DNA of 39,751 nucleotides, taken from positions 1-39,751 of the forward strand of contig MAAF01000042.1 in the NCBI GenBank assembly GCA_002163005.1, given 5' to 3'. Under the pieces are notes generated by a model. It saw nothing but the letters and a program-made list of their open reading frames with translations, was not told where the DNA came from and did no database searches. Origin of the DNA: Colwellia psychrerythraea. GTDB lineage: Bacteria; Pseudomonadota; Gammaproteobacteria; Enterobacterales; Alteromonadaceae. A program made the translations under genes and the position numbers. Each line of letters opens with the position of its first letter. Position 1 is the stretch's first letter. Of the stretch, positions 8,588 through 16,970 are shown piece after piece.

Positions 8588-8632
8588 TATATACCCGCTG
8601 AATCATGCATTTTCAAGTGGAACGGGTATATT
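8588..8632. repeat. Miniature inverted-repeat element, internally deleted copy
   Basis: The left end TATACCCGCT (from 8590) and right end TTCAAGTGGAACGGGTATA (to 8630) match the two ends of the 267-bp element at 36957-37223, but here only about 20 bases separate them. The outer arms pair as ATATACCCG with CGGGTATAT. This looks like a solo or collapsed member of the same family. It may also act as a hairpin past the end of the YcxB-like gene. Confidence 0.6.
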
Positions 8633-8680
8633 AGCCATAGGTATTTTTACTTTGAATTAACTTACTTTACTCGCCTTGAC

Positions 8681-9226
8681 CTAAGCGATAGTAGGATTTT
8701 TCTGTCCTATAAAAGCGGTAGCTTCATCCGATAAACAACTTTTAGATATGTAGCTTTTACTGGCAATATCTTTTCCCATTGCCGTTTTACCTAGGCTAAA
8801 ATAAATCAAAAAGCCTAGCTCAGTTTCGGTGACAAGTGTTACATCAGTCCACAAAATTCGGTTATTTATATGGAATGATTCTGTCAATATACCTTGTTCA
8901 TCAATAGTCAGTTTTACTTCACTATGAGAGGCTTTACTAAGCATCTGCCTAATCACCCACCAAGGTTTATGATAATAAACACTGACCGTTTCGAGGAGTC
9001 CTAAAGCAATGACGAACCAAGCCGCGTAAGGATTCACAGGCGTAGCCAACAAAATTATCAAACCAAAGACAGTTAAAACGTTGGCTTTAAAGTACGTTTT
9101 TTTATCATGTGATAAGGTACTCGATTGAGTGTAGCATTCGCTATAGTGGGCTTTATCTAAAGTAAAGCTGGCGGTAAATGAGCGTGATTGAGACGTTGTA
9201 GATTGGGTCATTAGGCATTTAGGCAC
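8681..9226 (-). CDS. YcxB-like membrane protein
   Basis: 181 residues. Two adjacent hydrophobic segments (VLTVFGLIILLATPV and YAAWFVIALGLLETVSVYY, about residues 50-83) lie between a polar N-terminus and a beta-rich C-terminal domain that includes LTIDEQGILTESFHINNRILWTDVTLVTETELGFLIYFS. This layout matches YcxB-like proteins, small membrane proteins of unknown function whose C-terminal domain resembles PH-like folds. The start is uncertain: neither the first ATG nor the one five codons later has a good ribosome site. It is followed on the same strand by the inverted-repeat element at 8588. No function is proposed. Confidence 0.6.
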   Translation of the reverse strand: MPKCLMTQSTTSQSRSFTASFTLDKAHYSECYTQSSTLSHDKKTYFKANVLTVFGLIILLATPVNPYAAWFVIALGLLETVSVYYHKPWWVIRQMLSKASHSEVKLTIDEQGILTESFHINNRILWTDVTLVTETELGFLIYFSLGKTAMGKDIASKSYISKSCLSDEATAFIGQKNPTIA

Positions 9227-9326
9227 TGATGTGCTTTAACAAGTAAAATTATCGTTAGTCTATCAGAAGACTTACTACAACGAGTAACTAATTGTACCTA
9301 CACTTACAAACGTATTAACCGAATAT

Positions 9327-10784
9327 TTAGCTGTACTTTATCATGGTTAAACACATATTAAGGTGATCAATGAAAGCGCATACTTGTCGGAAATCTTGTG
9401 TCGCTATCTTTTGCTTTGGACTCAGTAATTGCAAACATATTACGCCTATAACTTTCCCGCCTATTTTTACAGGAACAAAAGCTATAGCACCTTCTGCGAT
9501 TACCTCACTGATCTCTTGAGTGATTAAATCGCGCCAACGAATTTCTTGATGATCATTGATCAGGGCTGCAGTATCAGTACTAATCACTCTAGCAATAACA
9601 TTATCACTGTATTTTATATCAATATTAATTTTGCTAGCATCTTCTTGTGCACTTTTATTAACGACCAATCGTGATTTAACTCTCGTCCTATCATCTACTA
9701 GCATTAAAAAAGAGCTACGATCAAAAGCAAAGGTAAGGGCTAAGTTCTCCAATGTTAACTGCAAATACTCATTAAAATCTTTACTGTTTTGAATCAATTT
9801 TGTCAGCGTCATAAACCCATTGAGTAAAGCTTTATCTCTATTAACAACCTCTTTATTGTCAAGTTCCCCAGTAAGGGATTTAAAATCTTCACTAGTAGGT
9901 AAACGTTTAATTCCCTTTGTTAATATTTCAGCACCATAAGACGACAGTAACTTTTCAGCCTGCTCGCGTGTATGCTCAATTCTTACCATTAATTGCCTGA
10001 CTGAAATGCCCACTATATCGGAAATTTCTTCAAGCAAGTGATGATAGTCTTCTTCACAACCTTCTGGCTTTGCAATAATAGCGCTGAGTTTGTCGGCAAA
10101 ATAAATAACTCTTACTTCATCGGTGCGCGTGGTTGGTTGGTCGAGTGCCTTAATTAATAAATCACTCAAGTTCCAAGTACCAGCAAGTCCTTTACTCAAT
10201 TCACTAAAGTTTGTGCCCATTTCTTGCTGACAATGTTGATTAAAGTCTTGTGAAGATTTTGCTTCATAATTTGCCAATTTTTTAGCTACATCACCGCCAG
10301 TACTCCAAAATGCAGTTTCACCGATTCGATATAACATAGCAGCAAGATACACTTCTTCTTGTAGCTCTTCACTATAATTGGGCACCATCATTTTAGCTAA
10401 CATACCAGCATAAAATGAATTAGCCATCAACTGGGTTAATTGTTCATAAACATTAAGATCAAGATTCTTCGACGCTAATAAACTAGAAACTAATTTTGCC
10501 GTTAAGCAAATATTTTTAACCGTTTGAATGCCAAGCACTACCGATGCACGAGAGACAGTGGTGACTTTATTAATACTAATATGTTGGATGTTATTAGCGA
10601 CTTTAAGCAAGCATGAAGATAGCCCTTGATCATGTAAAATAACTTCACTTAATTGTGGTAACGATGACTTATCATCGTTAGAAAATTTGTCCAGCATTCT
10701 AGCGGTAGAGGTAATGGCGGGTAGTTCACTATTTGCGATAAGATCGATCCATTGTTCTGTGGTTCGTAAGCCTTTATTGCCCAT
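9327..10784 (-). CDS. HDOD domain protein with C-terminal GAF domain
   Basis: 485 residues. The N-terminal HDOD domain (about residues 13-215) shows the family order: LPAITSTARMLDKF, a block ending SEVILHDQGLSSCLLKVANN, VSRASVVLGIQTVKNICLTA, then AAMLYRIGETAFW. HDOD is a catalytically degenerate HD fold used in signalling proteins. The C-terminal ~170 residues resemble a GAF sensor domain (LTLENLALTFAFDRSSFLMLVDD, then AFVPVKIGGKVIGVICLQL). A cytoplasmic regulatory protein is likely. Its partner is not evident from the neighbours. Confidence 0.82.
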   Translation of the reverse strand: MGNKGLRTTEQWIDLIANSELPAITSTARMLDKFSNDDKSSLPQLSEVILHDQGLSSCLLKVANNIQHISINKVTTVSRASVVLGIQTVKNICLTAKLVSSLLASKNLDLNVYEQLTQLMANSFYAGMLAKMMVPNYSEELQEEVYLAAMLYRIGETAFWSTGGDVAKKLANYEAKSSQDFNQHCQQEMGTNFSELSKGLAGTWNLSDLLIKALDQPTTRTDEVRVIYFADKLSAIIAKPEGCEEDYHHLLEEISDIVGISVRQLMVRIEHTREQAEKLLSSYGAEILTKGIKRLPTSEDFKSLTGELDNKEVVNRDKALLNGFMTLTKLIQNSKDFNEYLQLTLENLALTFAFDRSSFLMLVDDRTRVKSRLVVNKSAQEDASKINIDIKYSDNVIARVISTDTAALINDHQEIRWRDLITQEISEVIAEGAIAFVPVKIGGKVIGVICLQLLSPKQKIATQDFRQVCAFIDHLNMCLTMIKYS

Positions 10785-11118
10785 GACAATTTCTCAATAA
10801 TTATCTTTTAGTAAAGCATGAATATCATAATGCACTCAATAATAGGTTATGTCTAAATTTTTACCGAAAGAAAACAGATATTTATATAGATATCTTTTAG
10901 AAGTTAGGATACATGTATCTAAATATATGTTCAGTTAATGGTCAAAGTACATCTCCTGACTTTAGAATAATTTATTTTGAGTAGATGTAACTATGAGCAT
11001 CATTAATAATTGACAGCGCTGTCATTACTTACTAAAGTAATACTATATTTATCATACTATAAAGTTTATCGCTCTAAGTATAAGCCTATAGTGCTATTCA
11101 TTTTTCTAAGGAAAAAAC
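10785..11118. other. Intergenic region before nagB
   Basis: Divergent promoter region for the HDOD gene (minus) and nagB (plus). It holds the LacI-type operator at 11011-11024, described separately, and AT-rich sequence with no further gene. The nagB ribosome site AAGGA is at 11108-11112. Confidence 0.6.
11008..11038 (+). promoter_or_regulatory. nagB promoter with LacI-family operator
   Basis: The core TGACAGCGCTGTCA (11011-11024) is identical to the core of the palindrome between pgi and the LacI gene. It carries TTGACA at 11010-11015, and TAAAGT at 11033-11038 gives a 17-bp spaced -35/-10 pair. Operator binding would therefore cover the -35, consistent with repression. The start codon lies 95 bases downstream of the core. 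Confidence 0.78.
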
Positions 11119-11925
11119 ATGCAAGTTATTATTTTTGATGATGCACAACAAATTGCCGAAAGTGCGGCAGAATGGGTGGCGGAGCTAATCAATAAAAAAT
11201 CAAACCCTGTTTTAGGTTTGGCAACAGGCAGCACGCCAATTAGCCTTTATCAAGAATTGGTTAAAAAGTATAAAGCTGGTGAGCTTAGTTTTAGTAACAC
11301 CACAAGTTTCAATTTAGACGAATACTTAGGTATTAATGAAAAAAATGAACAAAGTTACCGACACTTTATGAATGAAAATTTGTTCGATCATGTTGATATC
11401 AATAAATATAAGACCTTTTTGCCTACCTGTAATCAAGGTGAGAACCCAAGAGAACAAGGCTTAGATTACGAAGATAAAATTGCTCAGGCTGGTGGTATAG
11501 ACTTACAGATATTAGGTATTGGTGCCAATGGCCATATTGGCTTTAATGAACCTACTTCAAGTTTAGCTTCTCGTACTCGTATTAAAACTCTCACTCAACA
11601 AACACTTGATGATAACAGTCGTTTATTTGCTGCTGATGAATTTCAACCAACATTAGCCATGACTATGGGTATTGCGACTATTTTAGATGCTAGATATGTA
11701 TTGCTGATGGCTACGGGGAAAAACAAAGCAAAAGCAGTGAAAGCTATGGTTACAGGTCCATTATCAGCCGTTTGTCCCGCATCATCTTTACAGCTACATG
11801 AAAATGCCATTGTATTACTTGATAAAGAAGCGGCAAGCGAGTTAGAAGATCAAGACTATTACGTATGGGCTGATAAGCAAAACGTGAAGATAAACCAAGA
11901 GTTTGGTTTATACCATAACTATTAA
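11119..11925 (+). CDS. nagB: Glucosamine-6-phosphate deaminase
   Basis: Converts glucosamine-6-phosphate to fructose-6-phosphate and ammonia, the last step of amino-sugar breakdown. The 268-residue length is standard. Visible motifs are the phosphate loop GLATGSTPISLY, the catalytic aspartate in FNLDEYLG (Asp67), and GIGANGHIGFNEP with His139 and Glu144. By alignment Asn137 occupies the place of the second catalytic Asp of the E. coli enzyme (NDGH becomes ANGH), a variation seen in other family members. SLASRTRIKTLT, which in E. coli forms part of the N-acetylglucosamine-6-phosphate allosteric site, is conserved. No nagA or transporter is adjacent. Good AAGGA ribosome site. Confidence 0.95.
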   Translation: MQVIIFDDAQQIAESAAEWVAELINKKSNPVLGLATGSTPISLYQELVKKYKAGELSFSNTTSFNLDEYLGINEKNEQSYRHFMNENLFDHVDINKYKTFLPTCNQGENPREQGLDYEDKIAQAGGIDLQILGIGANGHIGFNEPTSSLASRTRIKTLTQQTLDDNSRLFAADEFQPTLAMTMGIATILDARYVLLMATGKNKAKAVKAMVTGPLSAVCPASSLQLHENAIVLLDKEAASELEDQDYYVWADKQNVKINQEFGLYHNY

Positions 11926-11953
11926 AAATGTTTAGTTATTATTTTAAACAAAA

Positions 11954-11994
11954 AAGGTTCAAGTTAATCATGACAATGGATTAACTTGAACCTT
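11954..11994 (-). terminator. Intrinsic terminator of panP, shared convergent region with nagB
   Basis: A perfect 16-bp stem (AAGGTTCAAGTTAATC and its complement) with a 9-base loop, in the convergent gap between nagB and panP. The flanking A run lies on the left, giving a U tract for minus-strand transcription, so it is best placed to end panP. It may also stop nagB transcripts. Confidence 0.8.
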
Positions 11995-12022
11995 CCAGCT
12001 GAACTACCGCAAATTAGTTTTT

Positions 12023-13654
12023 TTACTTAGCCGCTTGAAGTAACTCAGGCAAAAAGTTTTCACTTTCCTGTGCTAATTGGCATTGCTGCTGCAGGATGCC
12101 TTGTAAAATTTCTTCCGTGGTTAACGGGTTTGCTAATACAACTCTAAAAACGATAATTTTTTCACCACCATATCGGCTCACTTCAATGCGGGTACGAGAG
12201 ACAAATGAACGACCATCTTCACGTTGACGCTTTTGAATAAACTTGGTCAATTTACCAAGTAACATATTCACCGACTTATTTGCTTCATCATCATTTCGAG
12301 CCAATAGTGCTTGAACTGATTTAGGTGCATAGCGATACGTTAACAGACACAATTCCGGGCGAGTAATTAACTCAAAATCATCATGCTGATTAATAAGCTC
12401 AGCAAAATCCTCCGCTTTTTCAATGGCCTGATTAATAAGCATCTCATAACCTGGTCGGCTAATTATATGCAAACTTGCATAAACTAACATCGCCATTCCA
12501 GGGCGAGAGCCTTCTAAAGTATGACTACCTAAATCTTTTGAACCTTTACGTAATATATATTCCGCATGATGCTCAATTGCACTTACTGAAGCAGGGTCTT
12601 TAAAAATAACCAAACCCGCGCCCATAGGCACATACATCTGTTTATGCGCGTCAATGGTCACTGAGTCGGCTTGTTCAATGCCTTTAAGTAAAGCACGGTA
12701 TTTATTCGATAATAATGTTGCTCCGCCCCAAGCGGCATCAACATGAAAATGACACTGATTTTGCTGTGCGATCGCAGCTATTTTATCAAGCGGATCAATA
12801 TTTCCAGTTTCAGTGGTACCGGCCACGCCAACAATAGCAAGTACTTTGATATTTTGTGCCGCAAGTTGCTGACATTTGTCTGCCAGCTTTTGGCAATCTA
12901 TTTTATTATTCTCATCGGTAGGTATCGCAATAACATTTTCTTGGCCTATACCTAAAATATCAGCCGACTTTTTCAATGAGTAATGCCCACGTTCAGACAC
13001 TAAAATAGCTAAATCTTGATAACCATAATGCCTCATGGCACGATGTAATCCCTCCCGAGCCACGCCTCTAAAATCACCATCAGCTTTTAATAGTTTATTA
13101 CGTGCTACCCACAAAGCGGTAATATTAGCGACAGTGCCACCTGAACAAAAGGCGCCTAGGGAATGTTCCGCGCTATGCATCCAATTTTGGTAAAAAACAT
13201 CTTCTTGTTGATAGACCAAATTGTGCATCATGCCTAAAACTTGACGCTCTAGTGGCGTAAAAGCTTTTGATGTTTCAACTTTAACTAAGTTTTGATTTAA
13301 CCCCACCATCAACTTAGACAGAGGTAAAATAAAAGAGGGGAGCGCCGAGGTCATATGACCAATAAAACTAGGACTTGATGTATGTACTGATTGCGCGACT
13401 AATTTATCGAGCAAATGATGCATGTGATCTGAAACAAATTCAGGCTGCTCGGGGATATGAGCATTAATAAAATCTTGTTCGATATCCGTTAAAGCATTTT
13501 TACTAGCAACAATGTGATTGTTTAAAAAACCTACCAAATTTTGCGACATCTCTTGCTCAAGACGTCCTAAGGTAGAGTCAGGGGCTTCAGCAATGGTAAA
13601 AATTCGATGTAAAGACTCTTGCGTTGCTTCAGCAATGCGCTTACTTGCTCTCAT
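12023..13654 (-). CDS. panP: PLP-dependent aspartate 1-decarboxylase (PanP type, group II decarboxylase)
   Basis: 543 residues, matching the PanP-type family of Vibrio, Shewanella and relatives, in which it supplies beta-alanine for pantothenate in place of pyruvoyl PanD. Features of group II PLP decarboxylases seen are GAFCSGGTVANITAL near 167-181, the PLP-stacking HVDAAWGG at 304-311 and the Schiff-base lysine in TIDAHKQMYVPMG (Lys338). The C-terminal SFVSRTRIEVSRYGGEKIIVFRVVLANP is also typical. It is probably cytoplasmic. It stands alone, with about 150 bp before the next gene and a strong terminator after it. A glutamate or other amino-acid decarboxylase is the main alternative. Confidence 0.82.
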   Translation of the reverse strand: MRASKRIAEATQESLHRIFTIAEAPDSTLGRLEQEMSQNLVGFLNNHIVASKNALTDIEQDFINAHIPEQPEFVSDHMHHLLDKLVAQSVHTSSPSFIGHMTSALPSFILPLSKLMVGLNQNLVKVETSKAFTPLERQVLGMMHNLVYQQEDVFYQNWMHSAEHSLGAFCSGGTVANITALWVARNKLLKADGDFRGVAREGLHRAMRHYGYQDLAILVSERGHYSLKKSADILGIGQENVIAIPTDENNKIDCQKLADKCQQLAAQNIKVLAIVGVAGTTETGNIDPLDKIAAIAQQNQCHFHVDAAWGGATLLSNKYRALLKGIEQADSVTIDAHKQMYVPMGAGLVIFKDPASVSAIEHHAEYILRKGSKDLGSHTLEGSRPGMAMLVYASLHIISRPGYEMLINQAIEKAEDFAELINQHDDFELITRPELCLLTYRYAPKSVQALLARNDDEANKSVNMLLGKLTKFIQKRQREDGRSFVSRTRIEVSRYGGEKIIVFRVVLANPLTTEEILQGILQQQCQLAQESENFLPELLQAAK

Positions 13655-13808
13655 AGTTATTCACTTCACTCACCTGCTTGGCCAACGTCTGTTGTGCGTA
13701 CACGCAAGGTTTTATAATTATTGGCTATTTGTAACCGAGACGAAAACAAACTTTAATAAAAATTAGCGCAAAAGTCTTGTCATTTCGACACCAAAGAGAC
13801 AATCTTTA

Positions 13809-14552
13809 TTATCGTTGCAGTATTAATTGCCAACAAACTTGGTCACTGGCTTGATATTTGGCTTCGAACGGCGTTAATGCTAACGAAGAGTCAACCACGG
13901 GCAAAGAGTCAATTTGACCTCGTAAATCAACCAATTTAGCCGCTTGTTGAAACTCAGCTAAATAGATACGCCAATTGCTCCGTAAAATAAGCTGCTGACC
14001 AATACTGGTCATTTGTGGGAAAACTGCACTACCATGCCAACGGCGTTGTAAGTGTTTAGACTTTGGCCAAGGATTTGGATATAAAATGTAGTGTTTTGAT
14101 ACCGGCCAATTCGCGGTTTTTACCAATCGATAAAAGTCGTTTAAATCTGCACGCACTAAATGATAGTTTTCCGCATTAAATCCATCTCCAACATCAAAAC
14201 CTTCAACATTACGATTAATTCTATGATCTGACTTATCTACGCCAATCACTAACGCTTGTGGGTTTTGTTTAGCTAAAATACGCGTACTTTGACCAACTCC
14301 ACAACACGCATCCAAGATGATTTCACCTTCAGGGTTTGCCACTAAAAAGGCATTCACCAAAGCATCCATTTGCGCAAAGGCTTCTTTAGTGTGTGCTTGA
14401 TAAGGCTTTTGGGAAGCATGAGTTAAGTGTCTTTTCACCACTTCATCAAGCTTTTCGTGAATACCTTCTTGATTACTAATAATCGCCTTAGAATCACCCA
14501 ATGATGTTTGAGTATCCAATGTATTTATAACCTCTGTCGTATTAACTGTCAT
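13809..14552 (-). CDS. TrmB-like SAM-dependent methyltransferase
   Basis: 247 residues. The SAM-binding glycine-rich loop is IILDACCGVGQST (about 78-90), followed by VIGVDKSDHRINR and HLVRADLNDF. YPNPWPKSKHLQRRWHG near 158-173 corresponds to the FPDPWxKxxHxKRR motif of tRNA (guanine-46-N7) methyltransferase TrmB. The N-terminal ~70 residues (with EKLDEVVKRHLTHASQKPYQAHTKEAF) and the rest of the chain differ from E. coli TrmB, so this is probably a paralogue, not the housekeeping enzyme. It starts one base after the stop of the yadH-like permease gene, making it the third gene of that operon. tRNA is the likeliest substrate, but that is unproven. Confidence 0.75.
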   Translation of the reverse strand: MTVNTTEVINTLDTQTSLGDSKAIISNQEGIHEKLDEVVKRHLTHASQKPYQAHTKEAFAQMDALVNAFLVANPEGEIILDACCGVGQSTRILAKQNPQALVIGVDKSDHRINRNVEGFDVGDGFNAENYHLVRADLNDFYRLVKTANWPVSKHYILYPNPWPKSKHLQRRWHGSAVFPQMTSIGQQLILRSNWRIYLAEFQQAAKLVDLRGQIDSLPVVDSSLALTPFEAKYQASDQVCWQLILQR

Positions 14553-14553
14553 G

Positions 14554-15318
14554 TTAGCTTCTTAGTCCTATACCTTTAGAGATAAGTACCATCGCAATGG
14601 TAAATAACGTAATAATAAAGAAACCAATTACTGCAAAAGCGGTAACTAGACTCACATCAGATATGCCTAAAAAACCGTACCTAAAAGCATTAACCATATA
14701 CACTATAGGATTAATTTGAGAAACGCCCTGCCAAAACTCAGGTAATAAACTAATTGAATAAAACACACCACCAAGGTAAGTCAGTGGCGTTAAAATAAAC
14801 GTAGGAATAATTGAAATATCATCAAAACTGTTTGCAAAAATGGCATTAATTAAGCCACCTAAAGCAAAGGTTGCCGACGTTAACGTAACTGTTGCGATAA
14901 TCACCCAGATATTGTGTAGCTGAATATCAACAAATAACAATGAAACTATGGTAACAATCAAACCAACTAAAATACCTCGGCACATACCACCACCAACATA
15001 GCCCGCTACGATAACCCAATTAGGCACAGGTGCTACTAACATCTCTTCTACATTTCGCTGCCACTTGGCACTAAAAAACGACGAAGCCACGTTAGAATAT
15101 GAATTAGTAATAACACTCATCATAATTAAGCCTGGCACAATAAACGACATATAATCAAAGCCACCCATTTCACCAATACGTGAGCCAATTAAGGAGCCAA
15201 AAATAACGAAATATAAACTAATAGTTATGGCTGGTGGTACTAAGGTTTGCACCCAAATACGGGTAAAACGCTGGATTTCTTTTGCTAAAATACTTTTTAA
15301 CGCGATAGAGTTATTCAT
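14554..15318 (-). CDS. yadH: ABC-2 type transporter permease (YadH family)
   Basis: Inner-membrane permease of 254 residues with about six hydrophobic segments. It resembles E. coli YadH: an early IQRFTRIWVQTLVPPAITISLYFVIFG segment, SFIVPGLIMMSVITNSYSNVASSFFSAKWQRNVEEMLVAPVP, and FILTPLTYLGGVFYSISLLPEFWQGVSQINPIVYMVNAFRYGF near the end. It pairs with the ATPase encoded immediately upstream, with no gap between stop and start. The system is of the drug/polysaccharide exporter class; the substrate is unknown. Confidence 0.9.
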   Translation of the reverse strand: MNNSIALKSILAKEIQRFTRIWVQTLVPPAITISLYFVIFGSLIGSRIGEMGGFDYMSFIVPGLIMMSVITNSYSNVASSFFSAKWQRNVEEMLVAPVPNWVIVAGYVGGGMCRGILVGLIVTIVSLLFVDIQLHNIWVIIATVTLTSATFALGGLINAIFANSFDDISIIPTFILTPLTYLGGVFYSISLLPEFWQGVSQINPIVYMVNAFRYGFLGISDVSLVTAFAVIGFFIITLFTIAMVLISKGIGLRS

Positions 15319-16299
15319 TTAGTTTGCTCCCACAACAGTACTTTGCGGTTTTGTTTGCGTAGCACTCGATTTTTTATTGATCAAACTAACAAATAAGGCT
15401 TCTAAGCGGTTACTTTTATTACGCATACTTAATACTTCAATATTAGCGGCATTCAATTGGTCAAATACCTGATTAAGGTTTTGAGACTTATTTAAATCAA
15501 CTTCTAAGGTATGATCATCAATAATGCGATAAGCGATCGAGCTTGATTGCTCAGCAAACTGCGTTAACACATCCAGTGTCAAATTCAGTTGCAGATCAAA
15601 AACAAAAGTTTCAACATCCAATTGTGCTAATAACTTCTTCATACTGGTATCTTCTACAATTTCGCCACCATCAATAATGGCAATATTGCGACAAAGCATT
15701 TCTGCTTCTTCTAAATAATGCGTGGTGAGAATAATAGTAATACCCTGCTCGTTTAACTCTCGTAGAAAATCCCACATTGAGCGACGAAGTTCAATATCAA
15801 CACCTGCGGTTGGTTCATCTAATATCAGCATTTGTGGCTCGTGCATTAAAGCACGAGCAATCATTAAGCGACGCTTCATACCACCAGAAAGTGCTCGAGC
15901 GGGTTCATCACGTTTGTCCCATAACTCCAGCTGCTTTAAATACTTTTCTGCACGCTGTAACGCTACAAGTTTACTTACGCCGTAATAACCTGCTTGGTTT
16001 ACTAAAATATTAACCAATGGCTCAAACTGACTGAAGTTGAATTCTTGGGGTACTAACCCGATAAAGCTTTTTGCTTTTTCTAAGTCGGTATCAATGTCAT
16101 AACCAAAGACTTTTACTTGACCAGCCGTTTTATTAACTAATGAAGTTATTACGCCAATAGAAGTAGACTTACCAGCACCATTAGGGCCAAGCAAGGCAAA
16201 AAAGTCGCCCTGTTTTACGGTTAGGTCAATACCCTTTAACGCTTGAAAACCGCCTTTATACGTTTTTTCCAGTGCGCTAATTTCTAGTGCGTATGTCAT
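15319..16299 (-). CDS. yadG: ABC transporter ATP-binding protein (YadG family)
   Basis: ATPase partner of the following permease. It has Walker A LLGPNGAGKSTSIG, a Q-loop in GLVPQEFNFSQFEP, the signature ALSGGMKRRLMIARALMHEP, Walker B MLILDEPTAGVDIELRRS and the H-loop IILTTHYLEEAEMLCRNIAII. Most of the chain is near-identical in pattern to E. coli YadG. The ATG giving MTYALEISALEKTYKGG matches the YadG N-terminus and is preferred over an upstream in-frame TTG that would add four residues. It heads a three-gene operon with yadH and the TrmB-like methyltransferase. Confidence 0.92.
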   Translation of the reverse strand: MTYALEISALEKTYKGGFQALKGIDLTVKQGDFFALLGPNGAGKSTSIGVITSLVNKTAGQVKVFGYDIDTDLEKAKSFIGLVPQEFNFSQFEPLVNILVNQAGYYGVSKLVALQRAEKYLKQLELWDKRDEPARALSGGMKRRLMIARALMHEPQMLILDEPTAGVDIELRRSMWDFLRELNEQGITIILTTHYLEEAEMLCRNIAIIDGGEIVEDTSMKKLLAQLDVETFVFDLQLNLTLDVLTQFAEQSSSIAYRIIDDHTLEVDLNKSQNLNQVFDQLNAANIEVLSMRNKSNRLEALFVSLINKKSSATQTKPQSTVVGAN

Positions 16300-16680
16300 G
16301 TAAGTTGCCAATCAAAGTAAGGATGGAGTATAAATATGGAGTCTAACAACTCATTTTCAATAGCTAGGATGTGATATTTGTACCGTAAACCTAAATTATC
16401 GAACCATCTCTATTTTAACTTCTCCCCAGACTACTGAACGATTACTTTTTTAATGATTACAATAAAGTCTGGGGGATTTGGTGTCTGTAGCTTGTGAAAA
16501 GGCAATGGTAGCTACTATCTAAATATGTAAACACATTTCAGGACGAGACAAATTTACAAAAAAAGGGCAACCAGTGTTAGCTAGTTGCCCTTTTTAAGTT
16601 TGATTTAACGATTCACTAAAGAATGCTGGTAACGCTAAACGAGAAAGAATATAGGGTCATTCTCCTTTACGGATTAGGAT
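16300..16680. other. Intergenic region upstream of yadG with two hairpins
   Basis: Apart from the yadG promoter area, it holds a 9-bp perfect stem CCCCAGACT (16424-16432) with AGTCTGGGG (16466-16474) around a 33-base loop, and the terminator at 16560-16595. No gene was found. The role of the first hairpin is unknown; a leader structure or small RNA is possible but not supported by anything else. Confidence 0.5.
16560..16595. terminator. Bidirectional intrinsic terminator
   Basis: AAAAAGGGCAAC pairs perfectly with GTTGCCCTTTTT around a 12-base loop, giving a G/C-rich stem flanked by A and T runs on both sides. On the minus strand it follows the small gene ending at 16681 and is the likely end of that transcript. 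Confidence 0.85.
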
Positions 16681-16893
16681 CTATTGGTCTTGCCCTTGTT
16701 CTAAATGGTTCAGGTGACATAACATATTAATAAAGTTATGAGCCTCGGTTAAACTGCCAAAACGACCTATGGCATCCTCGTCAGGATCTACTACCTCATA
16801 AGAAACTATTATGACGTTATCATTTCCATCTAATACATCGACTTGAACCAAATTGAAACCAGACTTACTTAAAAGAGCTTTTCTATTTTTCAT
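16681..16893 (-). CDS. Hypothetical protein, 70 residues
   Basis: The start is chosen at the ATG with GGAG about 7 bases upstream, giving MKNRKALLSKSGFNLVQVDV and continuing LDGNDNVIIVSYEVVDPDEDAIGRFGSLTEAHNFINMLCHLNHLEQGQDQ; a longer frame upstream would add 20 residues but lacks a ribosome site. It looks like a small soluble alpha/beta protein with an acidic middle. No family was recognised. It follows the 132-residue unknown gene on the same strand, 77 bases away, and is ended by the hairpin at 16560, so the two may be co-transcribed. Confidence 0.6.
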   Translation of the reverse strand: MKNRKALLSKSGFNLVQVDVLDGNDNVIIVSYEVVDPDEDAIGRFGSLTEAHNFINMLCHLNHLEQGQDQ

Positions 16894-16970
16894 ACGCAAC
16901 TCCAGTTGCAAAACTCGGTACAAAAAGCAGTCCGTTCCCTTCAGTATGAGCAACTATTTCAAAAATGATG

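Larger units (their letters stand above)
8314..8680. other. Intergenic region between fbpA and the YcxB-like gene
   Basis: Holds the fbpA promoter area with the Fur-like site at 8383-8395 and the miniature inverted-repeat element at 8588-8632. An open frame of 63 codons on the plus strand (8469-8660) runs through the repeat and has no ribosome site, so it is not called as a gene. Nothing else was recognised. Confidence 0.6.

Noticed and set aside
8469..8660. 63-codon open frame upstream of fbpA
   Set aside because: No ribosome site, runs through the inverted-repeat element, and shows no recognisable protein features.
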